DNA of 64,000 bases from Amaurobius ferox (lineage: Eukaryota > Arthropoda > Arachnida > Araneae > Amaurobiidae): assembly GCA_951213105.1 (NCBI GenBank), contig OX578138.1, forward strand, positions 94,034,914-94,098,913, read 5' to 3'. The position numbers and the translations under genes were made by a program. Shown piece by piece: positions 36,191 to 47,937 of this stretch (positions are counted from its first letter, which is position 1; every line of letters starts with the position of its first letter). Below the pieces are notes generated by a model. The model saw nothing but the letters and a program-made list of their open reading frames with translations. It ran no database searches and was not told the DNA's origin.

Positions 36191-37526
36191 ATTCCGCATG
36201 GAAGAAATGCTTTCACTTGGGCTTTAATTTTTATTCAAAATCTCAATATCGCTTTTTGTGACAAGTTTGGAGAAAAATGGAACTGACATGTCATTTTTGA
36301 TTTTTTTTTTAAGATTATATAATACTAGATGAATAAGAAGCAAAAAATTCCACCACAGGAAGTAAGTAGTATCATTATTGAAGAAGCTCATTAAAATGTG
36401 GTGTTAACTTAATAATACATATCGCCTTGTAAAGTGAAATTTTGTTCAATGTTTGTTTCAGCGAAACCTGAATGAATACAATGGTTAACTAGATTCTTTA
36501 TTACATTCGTTTGCAGGCGTTGGATCCTATTGACCGCCGAGGTCGAAATTTTGGATTGCTTGGTACTTATGTCCCTTTTAGACTCTTTTTAGTTTACTTT
36601 TCGAACATTGTCTTCACTACATCTCATCTAGATTAATTCTTCAAATGCAGAATTCTGTATGCTCTTTTTGTATATCAACTGTCGCTGCACTATGTTTTTG
36701 CAAAACTCCGCCTTCGATGCCCATTAGCTAATAGGCTTGTATAAGGGGACTTGGTTATGGCTTGGTTATTGGCTAAACCTCCTATCGCCCGCGGTATAGT
36801 CGACTCTTCATTGACTGCCTAACTTCGGCTAAGGATTTAACATGCCACATAACTCCTTTTCATGTGTGGGGCATTCGAAGGATAATACATTTCTGTACGC
36901 TTTTTATTGCCCGGTCATAAAATACATGCCCTATGATGTCAAGTCTAATGCCAAAAGTTGTTCGAGAGCACCAACTCTTTATGGCTCAGGTCTTGATTTG
37001 ACTTTTATTTATCGCGAGTTATATTTTTAATTTTTAACAAATAACCCAGCAAGTGACATAGCATGGTTAAAAGCAGGTTGAGTTTAATATTAAATTATTT
37101 TACGAAATATTTCTTTCGCTCAAAAATAAGGTAATGAAAATCAGCCAAATAGATTTGTCATAATTCAAAGTTGATCTCATTCTGATTGTAGACAAAGATT
37201 TATGGAAAAATTTGATAATCAATGATTTTGGTTTTAATACGAAATCATGAAAAATAGGTTGGTAAAATCCGAGCACATGCTAAGGATAACTACTAATACA
37301 CTAAGTTATCATATTTCAAGTTTGAGTAAATATCTAAGTAAATCAAAATTAGTGGGCAAATTCTCAAATCAGAGTAATTTCCAGGTCATTTCCAGGTCCA
37401 TTTCCAAATCGACCAGTACATTACATGAGTATTCTAAGAACTGCTATAAATTAAATAAGTAGTCATAAATGGCTTTCTTGAGTCCATAAACAAAGATGTG
37501 TAAATCCGTAGGTTCTAGCCTTTGTT
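36191..37526. other. No recognisable gene
   Basis: 36500-37030 is a little richer in GC than its surroundings, but no frame carries a known motif. Confidence 0.5.
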
Positions 37527-37537
37527 AATATATATAT

Positions 37538-37613
<76 letters not shown>
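37527..37613. repeat. (TA)n microsatellite
   Basis: Nearly pure TA for ~86 bp with one 'aa' interruption near 37550. Confidence 0.95.
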
Positions 37614-37615
<2 letters not shown>

Positions 37616-37671
37616 AGTATCATCATATAATATTATTACCAACAATTATCAAAATATATCAATTATCCCCC

Positions 37672-37936
37672 TGTTGTTGTTGAGACCCAGACCGTCTAAC
37701 CTACCAGAAAGGTGTAAGGTAACTTTTTGGACGGCCGGGAAGTGCCACCCAATTTAGACCGGCACCCAGGGGGGAGGTATCCATAGGGACCGTACCCTCC
37801 TTCCCCTATCATCAACCTCTCGGAAGGATTTACGGACCCACATGTTTAACGTGATCGTACTCCGCATGAACACGACGGCAGTTGTGGCAGCGTGCAAATC
37901 CAGCACGCAAACCACCGGGCTACTGCGCCCGAAATT
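37672..37936 (-). mobile_element. Second SINE family, (AAC)n tail, minus strand
   Basis: Read on the minus strand it begins near 37936 with 'gggcgcagtagcccggtgg', where TAGCCCGGTGG fits an A box, continues as a GC-rich body, and ends 'ggtctgggtctcaacaacaac' at 37672. The B box is weak. A fragment of the same family is at 14071-14124. The tail matches that of the SINE at 34238-34519 and the LINE at 63248-63535, although the bodies differ. The 108-residue minus frame is a by-product of its GC-rich sequence. Confidence 0.8.
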
Positions 37937-38289
37937 ATCCCCATGTATCATTGGTTTACTAATTTTCGTGCTAATGTAACAGTCAAATAATGTTGAACTT
38001 GCTGAACTTAATAAACTTAAACCTTGTTCTGATTTAGTTATCGTTTCAGCAGATGAAACTAAGAATGTATTTTTCATCAATACTGATGATTATGTAGTAC
38101 CAATGCGGAAGTGTATTTTAGAAATGGCATGCAAACCTGTTAAAAACTTTTCCATTACTATCTCGACTTGAGAAGCATATATACAACTTCCAGAGCTCCC
38201 TATGTAAAATATGTTTCCTCCCAGTTAGCTCCAATTTTTATCCAAATTAATCTACACGAAACTGTTAATACCGTACGTCCTATTGATCC

Positions 38290-38545
38290 CGAATGTAATA
38301 GTCCTACTTAATGTCCTACTAAATTTAATGGTCATACTTAATATCCTACTAAATGCAATGGTCTTACTTAATGTCCTACTAAATGTAATGGTCATACTTA
38401 ATGACCTACTAAATGTAATGGTTCTACTTAATATCCTACTAAATGTAATGATCATACTTAATGAATACTAAATGTAATAGTCCTACTTAATGTCCAACTA
38501 AATGTAATGGTCCTACTTAATGTTCTCTAAAATGTAATGGTCCTA
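38290..38545 (+). repeat. 30-bp minisatellite, about 8 copies
   Basis: Unit 'tcctactaaatgtaatggtc' + 'atacttaatg', 30 bp, repeated about eight times with substitutions. Since 30 is a multiple of 3, frames stay open on both strands (62 codons plus, 67 codons minus) and encode 10-residue repeats. I regard these as side effects. Confidence 0.9.
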
Positions 38546-38635
38546 AACTTCAGCTTCAGCCTCCTTTTTAAAACATTTTTTGAACTAATCCTATTTTTTC
38601 GATTAATTCCACCGAAACTTATATTCCTTGCATTT

Positions 38636-39630
38636 TTAACATTTTCCGACAAAGTTGAAAAGTGTTGACTTTATTCATTCTGTGTGTCTGTCTGTCCGTT
38701 CGTACGATAACTGCTGTAAAAATGACTTTATCAAAATGAAACTTTAGTGTGTTTTTGAGACGATCTGAAGAACATATGGGAGTGTAAATCAATAATAGCA
38801 ACCAATTTGGTTTGGATTAATTTCGGGTTGAAAAAGTGAAATGCATTGTACCCTACGGGATATAATTTTTCAAATATTTTTTAAGCGAAGTTAAAATTCC
38901 CAAATTGCTTCGAAAATTTTAAGAAATATTCAAAGTATCCCATAAAATATATAAAATAAAGTCAGCAAAATATGTTTGGTAGTTTTTTAAATAAAAATGA
39001 AAATAATAATTACGCCCATATCATATAAACAAATCACGTGACCCACTTCAAAGTTAAATATGGCATCCATATTTTTTCCTAGTGTAAAAATCGTAATTTT
39101 TAAAGTTCTTTTACATTAATATTTAGTATTGCATCCGTCCTAAAACCGTTTTATTTTTTCGTATCTATATTCTGTGCCATCGCAATTACAATATGTTCGA
39201 GTTTAAATGATCATCAAACTTTACAACGAAGCCTAACTTCTACAACGAAGCCTAATTTTAATGGATGCAGAATGCAAGCAAGTGATTGTATGATAGGTTG
39301 TATAAAAATTGCTCAATTGTTTTCACTCAAAATTATTTATCTCTTTAGTCTGAAATAAAAGTAATAGGAATAATACTTTCATTGCTTTTATATAGAGAAT
39401 CATACAATGTATATTTCGATGACGTCATTTGAATAAAGTTCATTGTTTTTGTATTCAAATATAATTAATTACTGTAAGTGTTCAAATATAATTAATTACT
39501 GCAGCATTGTGATAATTTAAAATATATCAGCGCTGAATGTGTCGCATTTTAGAGAGGTTTAAAAAAATTGCATTTCTGTTGTAAAATGCTTCATAATCCA
39601 TGCTTTATGCAATAATGATCTTTCTTGTTA
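38636..39630 (+). mobile_element. Family C element, copy 2
   Basis: Starts with 'acattttccgac-aaa-gttgaaaagtgtt' (hairpin end) and 'cattctgtgtgtctgtctg', contains 'gcatccgtcctaaaa', and ends 'catgctttatgcaataatgat' and 'ctttcttgtt'. Same order and length as copy 1. A short 'caaatataattaattactg' duplication is seen near 39460-39500. Non-coding. Confidence 0.85.
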
Positions 39631-40394
39631 ATTCTACTTTTGGCCCTAGATGTGCGTTTATAGTGTTAAATTTATTTCAGGTTTCTCTAATACTTTATTG
39701 CTATTGATGTTATTATATTAGTAAAATGAACTAGAGTGTGACTCTATTGGAAATTCTCATACCATGATCCACTTTTAAATAACTTGTAATTTATTTTTCG
39801 CAAATTTCCCCCCCCCCCAAAAAAAAAATTGGAAAACATGTATCGTTTGTCCACATGATCACAAATATAGCATATTATATTTCATTTTAAATTATGTGAA
39901 AACATCTTTTGATTGCTATCAATGTGTACAATGTACCCCTCACCCCCACCCTGAAATGGGCCTAATAACGCCACTAACAGAAAAATTGCATCGCAGCTAT
40001 TTTTCACTAATGAGTGACTAAACTAATGAGTGACTAATTTATGTGATTTAAACTATTGAGTTTCGTAGCCGTTGAATCATAAATAATACCATGTAACATG
40101 ATTTTTGTTCCTGGGTAGTAAGTGTTATTTTCTGATGGCTGATGCCTGGAAAGCATAGAAAATGGCTATTATTCCCCTCAAACTTTGGTTTTGTAACCAT
40201 TATAGAGTTATTTTGAATTTTACCTGCTTTGAATGAGAAAACGTACGAATTCGTGGTTTTCGTATACGTAAAGTAAAAGACAAACACATATACGTCAGAA
40301 ATGACATATATTTGCACTACAGTTGTGAACAAAATTATTACAAAATATTTAAAAATGAGTAGATTTCCGAAATTTGCGATTATACTGTTATATA
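39631..40394. other. No recognisable gene
   Basis: Includes a C run followed by an A run near 39808-39826. The 129-residue minus frame at 40048-40437 has hydrophobic stretches but no motif I recognise. Confidence 0.5.
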
Positions 40395-40475
40395 CATGTA
40401 CTTTACTACATGATAGCATGTACTTACGCATATACATGATAGCATGTACTTAATATACATGATAGCATGTACTTT
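40395..40475. repeat. 'catgatagcatgtactta' minisatellite, 3 copies
   Basis: Three close copies of a ~27-bp unit lie exactly where similarity to the neighbouring gene remnant ends, so this may mark the break. Confidence 0.85.
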
Positions 40476-41239
40476 CACGAAACACGAAATTCCACTGCTT
40501 AAGCCTGGACGTCAAGAGTTAGGCATTGGACTTGGTGAGACCAAGATCTCTGATTAAGTCGTTAAGATCTTTTTGATTGGGGGTAGTATGGGTGTCTCCC
40601 CACGGCTCTAAAATTGTAATTTAGATCTTCAACGTCATTGTCACTCTCTGACTTACTATTCGTCTGAAGATGACAGCTTTTTCTCAGGAGGAGTGGGCAC
40701 GGAATACTCAGGGCAATATGACGCAGGGGCAACGGACAAAGGTAGATCATGATAGCATGTTCATTCTTTCCAGCCCGACGTTTGGAAGGATCCACCATGC
40801 AAAAGTAGCAATTAGTTGAGTGGCAAGTTGGTTCCCGACAAATCCTTGGGACAGCGAGCTTCATGGCTCTCGTTTCTCCTCTGCACCATTCTGCAAAACA
40901 GCAAAATTAACTTTTTAAATCAGGTGAACAAGTGCACCCAAGCATGTATTTGCATATTAATATTATGTATTTGCATATTAATTCGGGCTCTAGATATTAC
41001 ATTATATTATATTAAATTACATTGTCCAATAACATTTTAATTTTACGTATTACGGTCCAAAGTTTTTTTTTGCAGGTTTCGCAAGTGAAATGAGGTAAAC
41101 AGGTTTTGTCTTAATCCCCAGCAGACATGCCGATAGATGTTCTGTAGGATTCACACATTTTAGCAGATGCTTTCACAAAGTACTTTTTTCCTCTTTTCTT
41201 GATAAACTGTCCACAGACATAACAAAATGCGTCTGCCAT
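40476..41239 (-). pseudogene. Two-exon Cys-rich conserved arthropod gene remnant
   Basis: Minus strand. Exon 1 (41239 to 41054) starts at an ATG and encodes MADAFCYVCGQFIKK..., ending in an HFTCETCKKK block. Exon 2 (40890 to ~40476) encodes AVPRICREPTCHSTNCYFCMVDPSKR and later an LIRDLGLTKSNA block. Between them is a 163-bp candidate intron with donor GTAATA and acceptor TTTTGCAG. I recognise the order (CxxC start, REPTxH, CYFCMVDPSKR, DLxLTKxNA) as that of a widespread, multicopy arthropod ORF family of unknown function; the Cys pairs suggest zinc binding. Breaks: a stop at codon 43, a frameshift at a 9-A tract just before the donor, a frameshift near 40575 and a stop at LTKSNA*. The rest of the C-terminus is absent. 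The role is unknown. Confidence 0.78.
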
Positions 41240-41242
41240 ATA

Positions 41243-42761
41243 CACTCATGTCCAAAATTTAAACATAATTCATAAAATGAGAAAAAATCGGAGTTAATAT
41301 GGATACAATGGTTCACAACCAGTTGTGGAGAATCGTGGAACGTAGGTAAATCATTGTGCAAATGCAAAACAGTTCAGTCGACGTCGACATGCGCAAAGCA
41401 CCTGCGCACGCCGGAACGAGTATTCAACGACCTCGAGGGGTATGGCCAGTCGAGGCAGAATTTCGTAATTGCTGTGGTGCGGAGCGTTGTTAACAATCAA
41501 AAAGGACGAAAGATGTCACAAAGATGGCAACTAGACATGTTTTTGAAGGCATGAATTATTGAAATGCTGGAAGCCGGTCGATCCAAAACCAGAGCGTTTC
41601 GAATTCTGAATGTGCCTTAGTGTGTGATCTCCAGAATGTGACAGAGCTTCTAAATCATTGGATACGTACAAGGTCGACCAAGGGTAATAACCGCTCACCA
41701 AGAGCGATATTTGGGAATAACTGCGCGACGTCAGAGGAACCGTTCTGCCAGACAACTGGATTCATCCCTGGCAGCCGCCACAGGATTCACTGTTTCGAGA
41801 CAAACTGTTTTCAGGAGACTTAGAAACGTTGGTCTCCATGGCAGACGACCAGCAGTTTGCATTCCCCTGATGTCTGCACAGAAACGCGTACATTTACAGT
41901 GGAGTTTGGAGCAGCAACAGTGGAAAGGGCAACAAAAAGCAGGGCAATGTTCAGTGACGAGTCCAGATTTAGCCTGCAAATTGATTATCGTACTACCATC
42001 TGGAGAGCACGTGGAACGCGTTTTCACACGGGAAACATTACGGAAATACATCGTTTTCCGTTTAGGGGAGTCATGGTTTGCGCAGGCATCATGATGAACG
42101 GCCACACAGACCTCCACATCTTTGACACGGGATTGGTTACCGGTCGAAGATACAGAGATGAAATCCTTGAGCCTACCGTCCGATTGTTTCGAGGTGTTAT
42201 TAGTCTTGATTTCATATTCGTGGATGATAACGCGCCTCCTTACCGTCCGGCCTTGGTCGCCGACTTCCTTCAAACTGAAGATATCCAGCACATGCAGTGA
42301 CCTGCCAAATCTTCTGATCTGAATCCAATAAGCATCTGTGGGATATGCTCGGGAGATATCTTGAAGCCCTCCGCTACCCACAGAGCTCCGTTCCGGGATT
42401 AAAAACCCTCTCCATGAGGCTTGGAACTCTTTGAGCACACAACTCATCCAAACCCTCATCAAAAGTATGGGAAATCGTTGTGCAGTATGCGTTGCTACCC
42501 AAGGTTCCCACACACCGTATTAAATTGCAGTACCACATTGTTTTAATTATTCTATTTCACTGAGGTTGACACTCGCATTTTGAACCTTTTTCTTTCAAGC
42601 CTTTCCTTTGAATAATAAAAGCCGTTATTATCCTTGTTTTGCATTGTTTTCATCTTATATAACCCTATTACACCTGCATACCGCGTTTCCTTCTATTCCG
42701 ATGTAGATTTTTGGAAATTTTCACATAAACAGCTATTATGCTCAACTTTTGGACATGAGTG
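41243..42761 (+). mobile_element. Tc1-like transposon inserted beside a gene start
   Basis: Terminal inverted repeats begin CACTCATGTCCAAAA at 41243 and, inverted, end at 42761; ~28 bp match with few differences. TA flanks both sides (41241-41242 and 42762-42763). The length of 1519 bp is normal. The target TA is one base upstream of the ATG of the minus-strand gene remnant, so the insertion separates that start codon from its upstream sequence. Its own transposase is on the plus strand. Confidence 0.93.
41515..42523 (+). pseudogene. Tc1-like transposase, broken at the catalytic Glu
   Basis: Transposase of the element above. The N-terminal helix-turn-helix region (IIEMLEAGRSKTRAFRILNV) follows an early stop. 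Next comes a well-preserved middle with TARRQRNRSARQLDS and RLRNVGLHGRRPAV, then after a frame change the catalytic core: MFSDESRFSLQ (first Asp present) and FVDDNAPPYRP (second Asp present). The Trp normally before PAxSxDLNP is a stop, and in the following NPIEHLW block a one-base deletion falls in the Glu codon. With that base counted, spacing is DD34E. The C-terminus (GNRCAVCVATQGSHTPY, stop at 42521-42523) is recognisable in another frame. Non-functional, but much less eroded than the element at 20094-21630. Confidence 0.9.
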
Positions 42762-42763
42762 TA

Positions 42764-43142
42764 CTTGCAGCCTCTTGATGCCATTGCAAACGTGTATCCA
42801 ATTAGGCAGCTAGAACTAAACTGAACTTATGGGCTTCAGGCTACAGGATTTGCACTATTTTTGCTGGTAGATTGACAAGACCTATCCATTTCAGTTAGAA
42901 GGTAGACCAGTACATTGCTACAGCTCTATATGAAACGTTAATTATCTTACTTATTCGTAATGAGAAAAACGTATACTGGAAAAGAGTAAATCTCAAAATA
43001 TCATTGTCCCGGTAACAAAAACAACGTTTATGAGGAATAATAATCATTTTCTCTACTTATGCAACAGAACAAATTAGGAAATAACAGTTACTACCCAGGT
43101 ACAGGAAACACGTTTTTTTTTGTTACATAGTGTACTCCTTTT
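42764..43142. other. No gene; upstream side of the interrupted remnant
   Basis: This continues the sequence that lay upstream of the minus-strand remnant before the Tc1 insertion. On the minus strand nothing resembling a further exon is seen. Confidence 0.45.
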
Positions 43143-43425
43143 GATGCATGAATATCCACATTTTGTCCTATGCTATCATGCTAAGAAAATATAAAATTAA
43201 AATTTTCACTCGAATTTCGAAAAATTCTATCCCATTTCTAGATTTATTGACAAAACCGGACATAAAGTTTCATGAAAATCCATTAATTTTGTTGGCATGT
43301 GGCAATTATCGTGGACACAGGAAATCAACAAACATACATCATTCTAAAATAGTCAACACGCGCTACGTGGGCCCTATAAAACATGTATTGGCGTCAAAAT
43401 ATAGAAATCGGTAATACTATTTTTT
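43143..43425 (+). repeat. Family E repeat, copy 2
   Basis: 'tttgatgcatgaatat', 'tttctagattta', 'gtttcatgaaaatcca' and 'attggcgtcaaaata' follow the same order as at 29520-29850. The 88-codon frame over it is not shared by the other copies. Confidence 0.7.
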
Positions 43426-43454
43426 CTATTCTCTACTTCATATGAGAATGTAAA

Positions 43455-43600
43455 AATATATTATAAAAGAGTTAGTCCATCAATCATCTATTGACACAAT
43501 TACTTGCATTAAACATTGCAATAACGAATACATTATAAAAGAGTTAGTTCTTTAATCATCCAAAAAAGCGATCATTTGCATTGAACATTGTTGAATGAAT
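43455..43600 (+). repeat. ~73-bp tandem duplication
   Basis: 'attataaaagagttagt(c/t)c' with following 'caatcatc/taatcatc' and 'ttgcattaaacattg/ttgcattgaacattg' occurs twice, starting near 43460 and 43533. Confidence 0.75.
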
Positions 43601-43639
43601 ATAATAAAATTATATAAAACGTTCTACTTATTGTCGTTA

Positions 43640-43970
43640 TAATTTCATGTATTTGAACAAACATGTATTTATTCTTCAATAATACATTTCTTCTTATTTA
43701 AGAATTCTATTTCGTATTCTTTATTCAATCCATTCAATTCATTTTCGTAGAACTTGCATTTTACCATGTAAGATATTTTAAAACTATCGTTTTTGTGGCA
43801 CTTTCTAAGAGAACTTAAGATGGCATTGTTCGACTTTTTTTGGACGTCATCTGCATTGTGCTGCTGCACAACAGTTTCGATGTCAAAACATTTTAAGCTT
43901 CTGGCGTACATTCAAACTGGCTTGAAATAAAATGAAGCATAAATGCATTTGACATTTTCTGTTCTTGACA
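43640..43970 (+). repeat. Family G repeat, copy 2
   Basis: Shares 'cagtttcgatgtcaaaa' and surrounding blocks with 35991-36190. A minus-strand frame of 80 codons has no known motif. Confidence 0.45.
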
Positions 43971-44389
43971 CGAGTAGTTTTAGAAGGAAGTGTATAATAT
44001 ATATTTTATTTATTTTTTATTTTGAATATTATATCCTCTTTTCTTAAGCAATTGTTCAAATTAAAAATTACATAACACGACTTTCTCCATACCAGAATCC
44101 ATTTTATATTTTTTCTATTCAAATTTCGATAAATGGTATCATGGGTAAAAATGATTACAATTATAGCGTGGTACCTTTCACTTTAATGGGCTTGAAATGA
44201 TTTTTCGATTTATACCATACTTGACATTGTACCATAGGGAGGGCGGGTAACTTGCCCCCCGTGGGGACTAATGACGTCACGAACGAAAATATGCATCGCG
44301 GCTATTATTCAAAGCAATGTTTGAAATTATAAAGTCACGTGATATGTAAAGTCTCGTGGTTTATGAAGTCTCATGATTATTAAGACATA

Positions 44390-44900
44390 AATAAACTCTT
44401 TTATGCATGATGATGGCGAATTTCGTCCTGTGTTGCCATGTTAAAAATAGCATAAAATTACAAATATATTTCGAAGTTTTCACTCGAATTAAAAAAAAAT
44501 CTATGTCTAGTTCTAGATTTTTTTATAACACTAAGGGGCTCTGCCCCCTGCTCGCTTCGCTTGCGCAACCCCAGTCAGGGAGCTTCGCCTCCTACTCGCT
44601 GCTCTTGCAGAGCTCGCTTCATATCTAGCTTTCCTAAAAATTCTACTTTCAAAAATATCTTTTTTATCCCTGCCTCTTTTCCGCAAGAGGGAAAAGTAGC
44701 GATTTCTCTTAACCCAGGGAATCTAAAAACTGAATTCCTTGACCATGAGCTCGCTTCACGAACTACTTCATGCCAAATTAAATTTTAAATCGATAAACGG
44801 TTTATTTCATCGTATTATGTCTCTATAAATGTACCAAATTTCATATTTTCATATGCTATAATTTTTACGTTGCGAGACAGAGATCTCTAGACGCGACGCT
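44390..44900 (+). repeat. Family E repeat, copy 3, with GC-rich insert
   Basis: Starts 'cttttatgcatgatgatgg' and keeps 'atttcgaagttttcact' and 'ctagttctagatt', then carries a GC-richer 44530-44630 patch built of 'ggggctctgccccctgctcgcttcgc'-like pieces before a 'ccaaatttcatattttcatatg' tail. Non-coding. Confidence 0.65.
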
Positions 44901-44969
44901 CTGTAAAAAAAAGCTCACTTCAGAAGTACATATAAAGTAAAATATCTCAAAAACTACATCGAAATTAAA

Positions 44970-45360
44970 CAAGAAAGATCAATCATGCATAAGCATTGAT
45001 TATGAAACACTTTCCAACTGAAATGTAATTTCATTTAAAAATTTCTAAAATGTGATTCATTCAGTGGTAATATCTTTTACATTATCACAGTACTACAGTA
45101 ATTTATTATACTTAAATATTTAAAACTGTATCGAGATATAAATCATCTGATTCTTTATGCAAAATCAATGAATATTTCATTCATATAACTTGTATTCCAG
45201 ACTCCAGAGCTAAATAATTTTGTGTGAACAAAATTCAGCAATTCTTATGTAATTCATCTTACAATCGCTTGAGAGAATGTTAAAATTAGGTTTCCTTGAA
45301 GAAATAATAAAAGTTTAGGGATCATTTAAAATCACAACTATTGTAATTGCATAGGCACGG
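44970..45360 (-). mobile_element. Family C element, copy 4, truncated
   Basis: Minus-strand end piece with 'aagaaagatcaatcatgcat' and 'AACACTTTCCAAC', followed by the family's 'ctaaaatgtgattcatt' and 'ttacaatcgcttg' blocks; it stops near the 'gcataggcac' block, so the hairpin half is missing. Confidence 0.75.
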
Positions 45361-45399
45361 AATTTAGATACACAGATAATACACAGATAATATATATGT

Positions 45400-46231
45400 G
45401 TATGTGTATGTACTCAAAGTATTGGAATCGTGCCGAAGATCGGAACTCGAATTTTCAAAGGATCTACACGTTTTGGGACTTCTAGAACACGAAAAAACTA
45501 CTTTTAGGAAGACGTCTGTGTGTGTAAGGGTGTATCTGTGTATGTTTCTGTGTGTCTGTGTGGATATTACATCCACTCTAATTGAAAAACTAATGGACCG
45601 AATTTCATGCAATTTGGTAGGTATGTTTTTTGTGGGAAATCCTGATGTTCATTAGATTATAGAACGATTCGTAATAAAAGAATCTGCCTTCTTTGCGAAA
45701 TGGCCGCAGAAATTGCCTTTATCCACTCTAGCTAAAAACTAATGAACCAAATTTAACAAAATTTGGAGTATAATATTTCAATAACCTACAAGTGATTTAT
45801 ATACCAAATTTAACAAAATTTTGTATATAAATCATTTGTAGGTTATTCTACTACGATTCGGGAAAAAGGAACGGGCTATTTTTGCGAAATGGCCAGCAAA
45901 AATCGTTATATATAAAAATAAAAGACTACGTGTGCTCAATTATATCAATTAAATTCCTATTTTATATGTGATTTTTGACAACAAAAAGAATAAGACTAAC
46001 CCCATTACTCTAGGACTAGCCGTTCTTGAGATATTCTAGTTTTTTCGCGTTTTCGCTACGCCACCTTTGACAATAAGTCCAGCTATCAAATGAGAACCAA
46101 ATTTAAGTTTAACGTGTAAATTCAATGTCATTTAAAATGCTTATGTTGTGCAGATAAACTCAAATTATCATTGAATAAATAAAGAGAACGAATATGAGTC
46201 TGCAGAGAAAGACATGTGCTGTCCACATCAG
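45400..46231 (+). mobile_element. Family B element, copy 5
   Basis: Begins 'actcaaagtattggaatcg' with a diverged hairpin, continues with 'acgtctgtgtgtgt', 'ccaaatttaacaaaatttgg' and 'gccacctttgacaataag', and ends GACATGTGCTGTCCACATCAG. A private ~26-bp hairpin lies at 45781-45846. Non-coding. Confidence 0.78.
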
Positions 46232-46639
46232 GAATTTTAACAATATTACACCAATGATTTATAGAAGTGAACGGGGATTATTTTCAGGCCATTTCGAAAA
46301 AAAATGTATGATCTATATTTAAAGAACCATCAAATTTTTGTCGAATAAAATGTTCAACAAATTTAAGCTGTGTACCAAATTTTAACTCTCTAGGACGTAG
46401 GAAAGTGCATTTAAAATGCCATCAATTAAATTTATCATGAAGAGTTATATAAAATTTAAAAAAAATGAAAAATTGTTATCTACCAAATTTATTTTAAAAT
46501 ATGAAGCCACTCCCATATGCAAAACGTTTAAACAAATGCAGAGATATTTATTATATAATATCTCTTTCTTTTCTTTCTGGAAGACATCCCAAAGTCAGAA
46601 TTTAAATGAATTTGTTTTTTTCCCTATATTAAATAATTT
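46232..46639. other. No recognisable gene
   Basis: AT-rich. The 77-codon frame at 46416-46649 is Lys/Phe/Ile-rich with no motif, as expected by chance. Confidence 0.5.
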
Positions 46640-46940
46640 TTTTAATTAAAAAACTACTTAACATATTTTACTGAATTTTTTTTTATATATTCTATGGGAT
46701 AATGTGAATATTTCCTAAAAATTTCGAAGCAATTCGTGAATTTTAAATTTACTTAAAAAATGTTTGAAAAATTAGGTCCCATAGGGTTCAATGTATTTCA
46801 TTTTTTCAACCCGGGTTCAATAAAAAACTAATTGGGTGATATTATTTATTTATATTCCCATAGGTCCTACAGACCGTCTGAACAACATACTAAAATTTCA
46901 TTTTGATAAACTCATTTTTACGGGAGTTATCGTGCTAACG

Positions 46941-46986
<46 letters not shown>

Positions 46987-47035
46987 ATGAACAAAGTCAT
47001 AAACACTTTTCAACTTTGTTGTAAAGTGTTAAAAA
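46640..47035 (-). mobile_element. Family C element, copy 5, truncated
   Basis: Minus-strand hairpin half with 'gttcaatgtatttcatttt', 'ggtcctacagaccgtctg' and a (GACA)n tract at 46939-46985, ending 'cttttcaac-ttt-gttgtaaagtgtt'. The other half is missing. Confidence 0.8.
46936..46987 (+). repeat. (ACAG)n microsatellite
   Basis: About twelve units of the tetranucleotide, an expansion of the short tract found in other family C copies. Confidence 0.95.
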
Positions 47036-47787
47036 AGGGGCTCTGTACTGCAAAAATTCACCCATGTAGGTACCTGCTTGCAAAAATTCGTGGTCTTGCT
47101 ATTGTTAGTCTATCCAGGACGCGAACTCGCAATTTCATATTTTTATATGCAATAGTTTTTGCGGTACGAAGCAAAGAATCTCGAGAAACGAGAAATTTGT
47201 CAAACAGCTGCGGCGGCAGCGGCAGCTACTTTTTTTAATATGAAGAGAAAGACGAATGTGAAGTATCGTCAAAATCCATTTCTACTGCACATTTACACTT
47301 ATTCCTACATATCTATCTGTATGTTACATAAAATAGGGAACAGAGCTCGTTTAGCTATGTGTTCTAGTTGGTTAATTCCGAAACTGGCTAATATGGTTAT
47401 ATTTTCGTTTAATTTTGTTTATAAACAAAGCAGTTTATTTACAGGCAGTTTTCGCCGGACTATGAGTGATATTTTTAAATGTATTTTATTTCTAAGTAGG
47501 GATAGCCAGGTGTTGGTCACATATCATGTTTGGTATTAGTTGTATTAGTGTCATTTTCCATTAGTGTCATCCTACATTTTTGGAAATTATTTCATAAATT
47601 ATTTTATGTTAAAATCGCTAAAATACACTATATTTTGAAAACGAAATAAAAATCACCCCGCGCATGCAATGCCATCTTCATTCCGGTAGAAGAAATAAAA
47701 ATCCTTCTTCCGCTCAATTTGTATATCTTCTTTTTTAAATAGGTATATATTAAATATGTATAATATTATGAAGATTTAAAAATGTGT
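47036..47787. other. No recognisable gene
   Basis: A 'gcggcggcagcggcagc' patch at 47208-47226 gives an Ala run in the 126-codon frame at 47159-47539. No protein family recognised. Confidence 0.5.

Positions 47788-47937
<150 letters not shown>

Noticed and set aside
41731..42513. Longest open frame in the window (260 codons, minus strand)
   Set aside because: It is antisense to the Tc1 transposase remnant on the plus strand and has no motif of its own.
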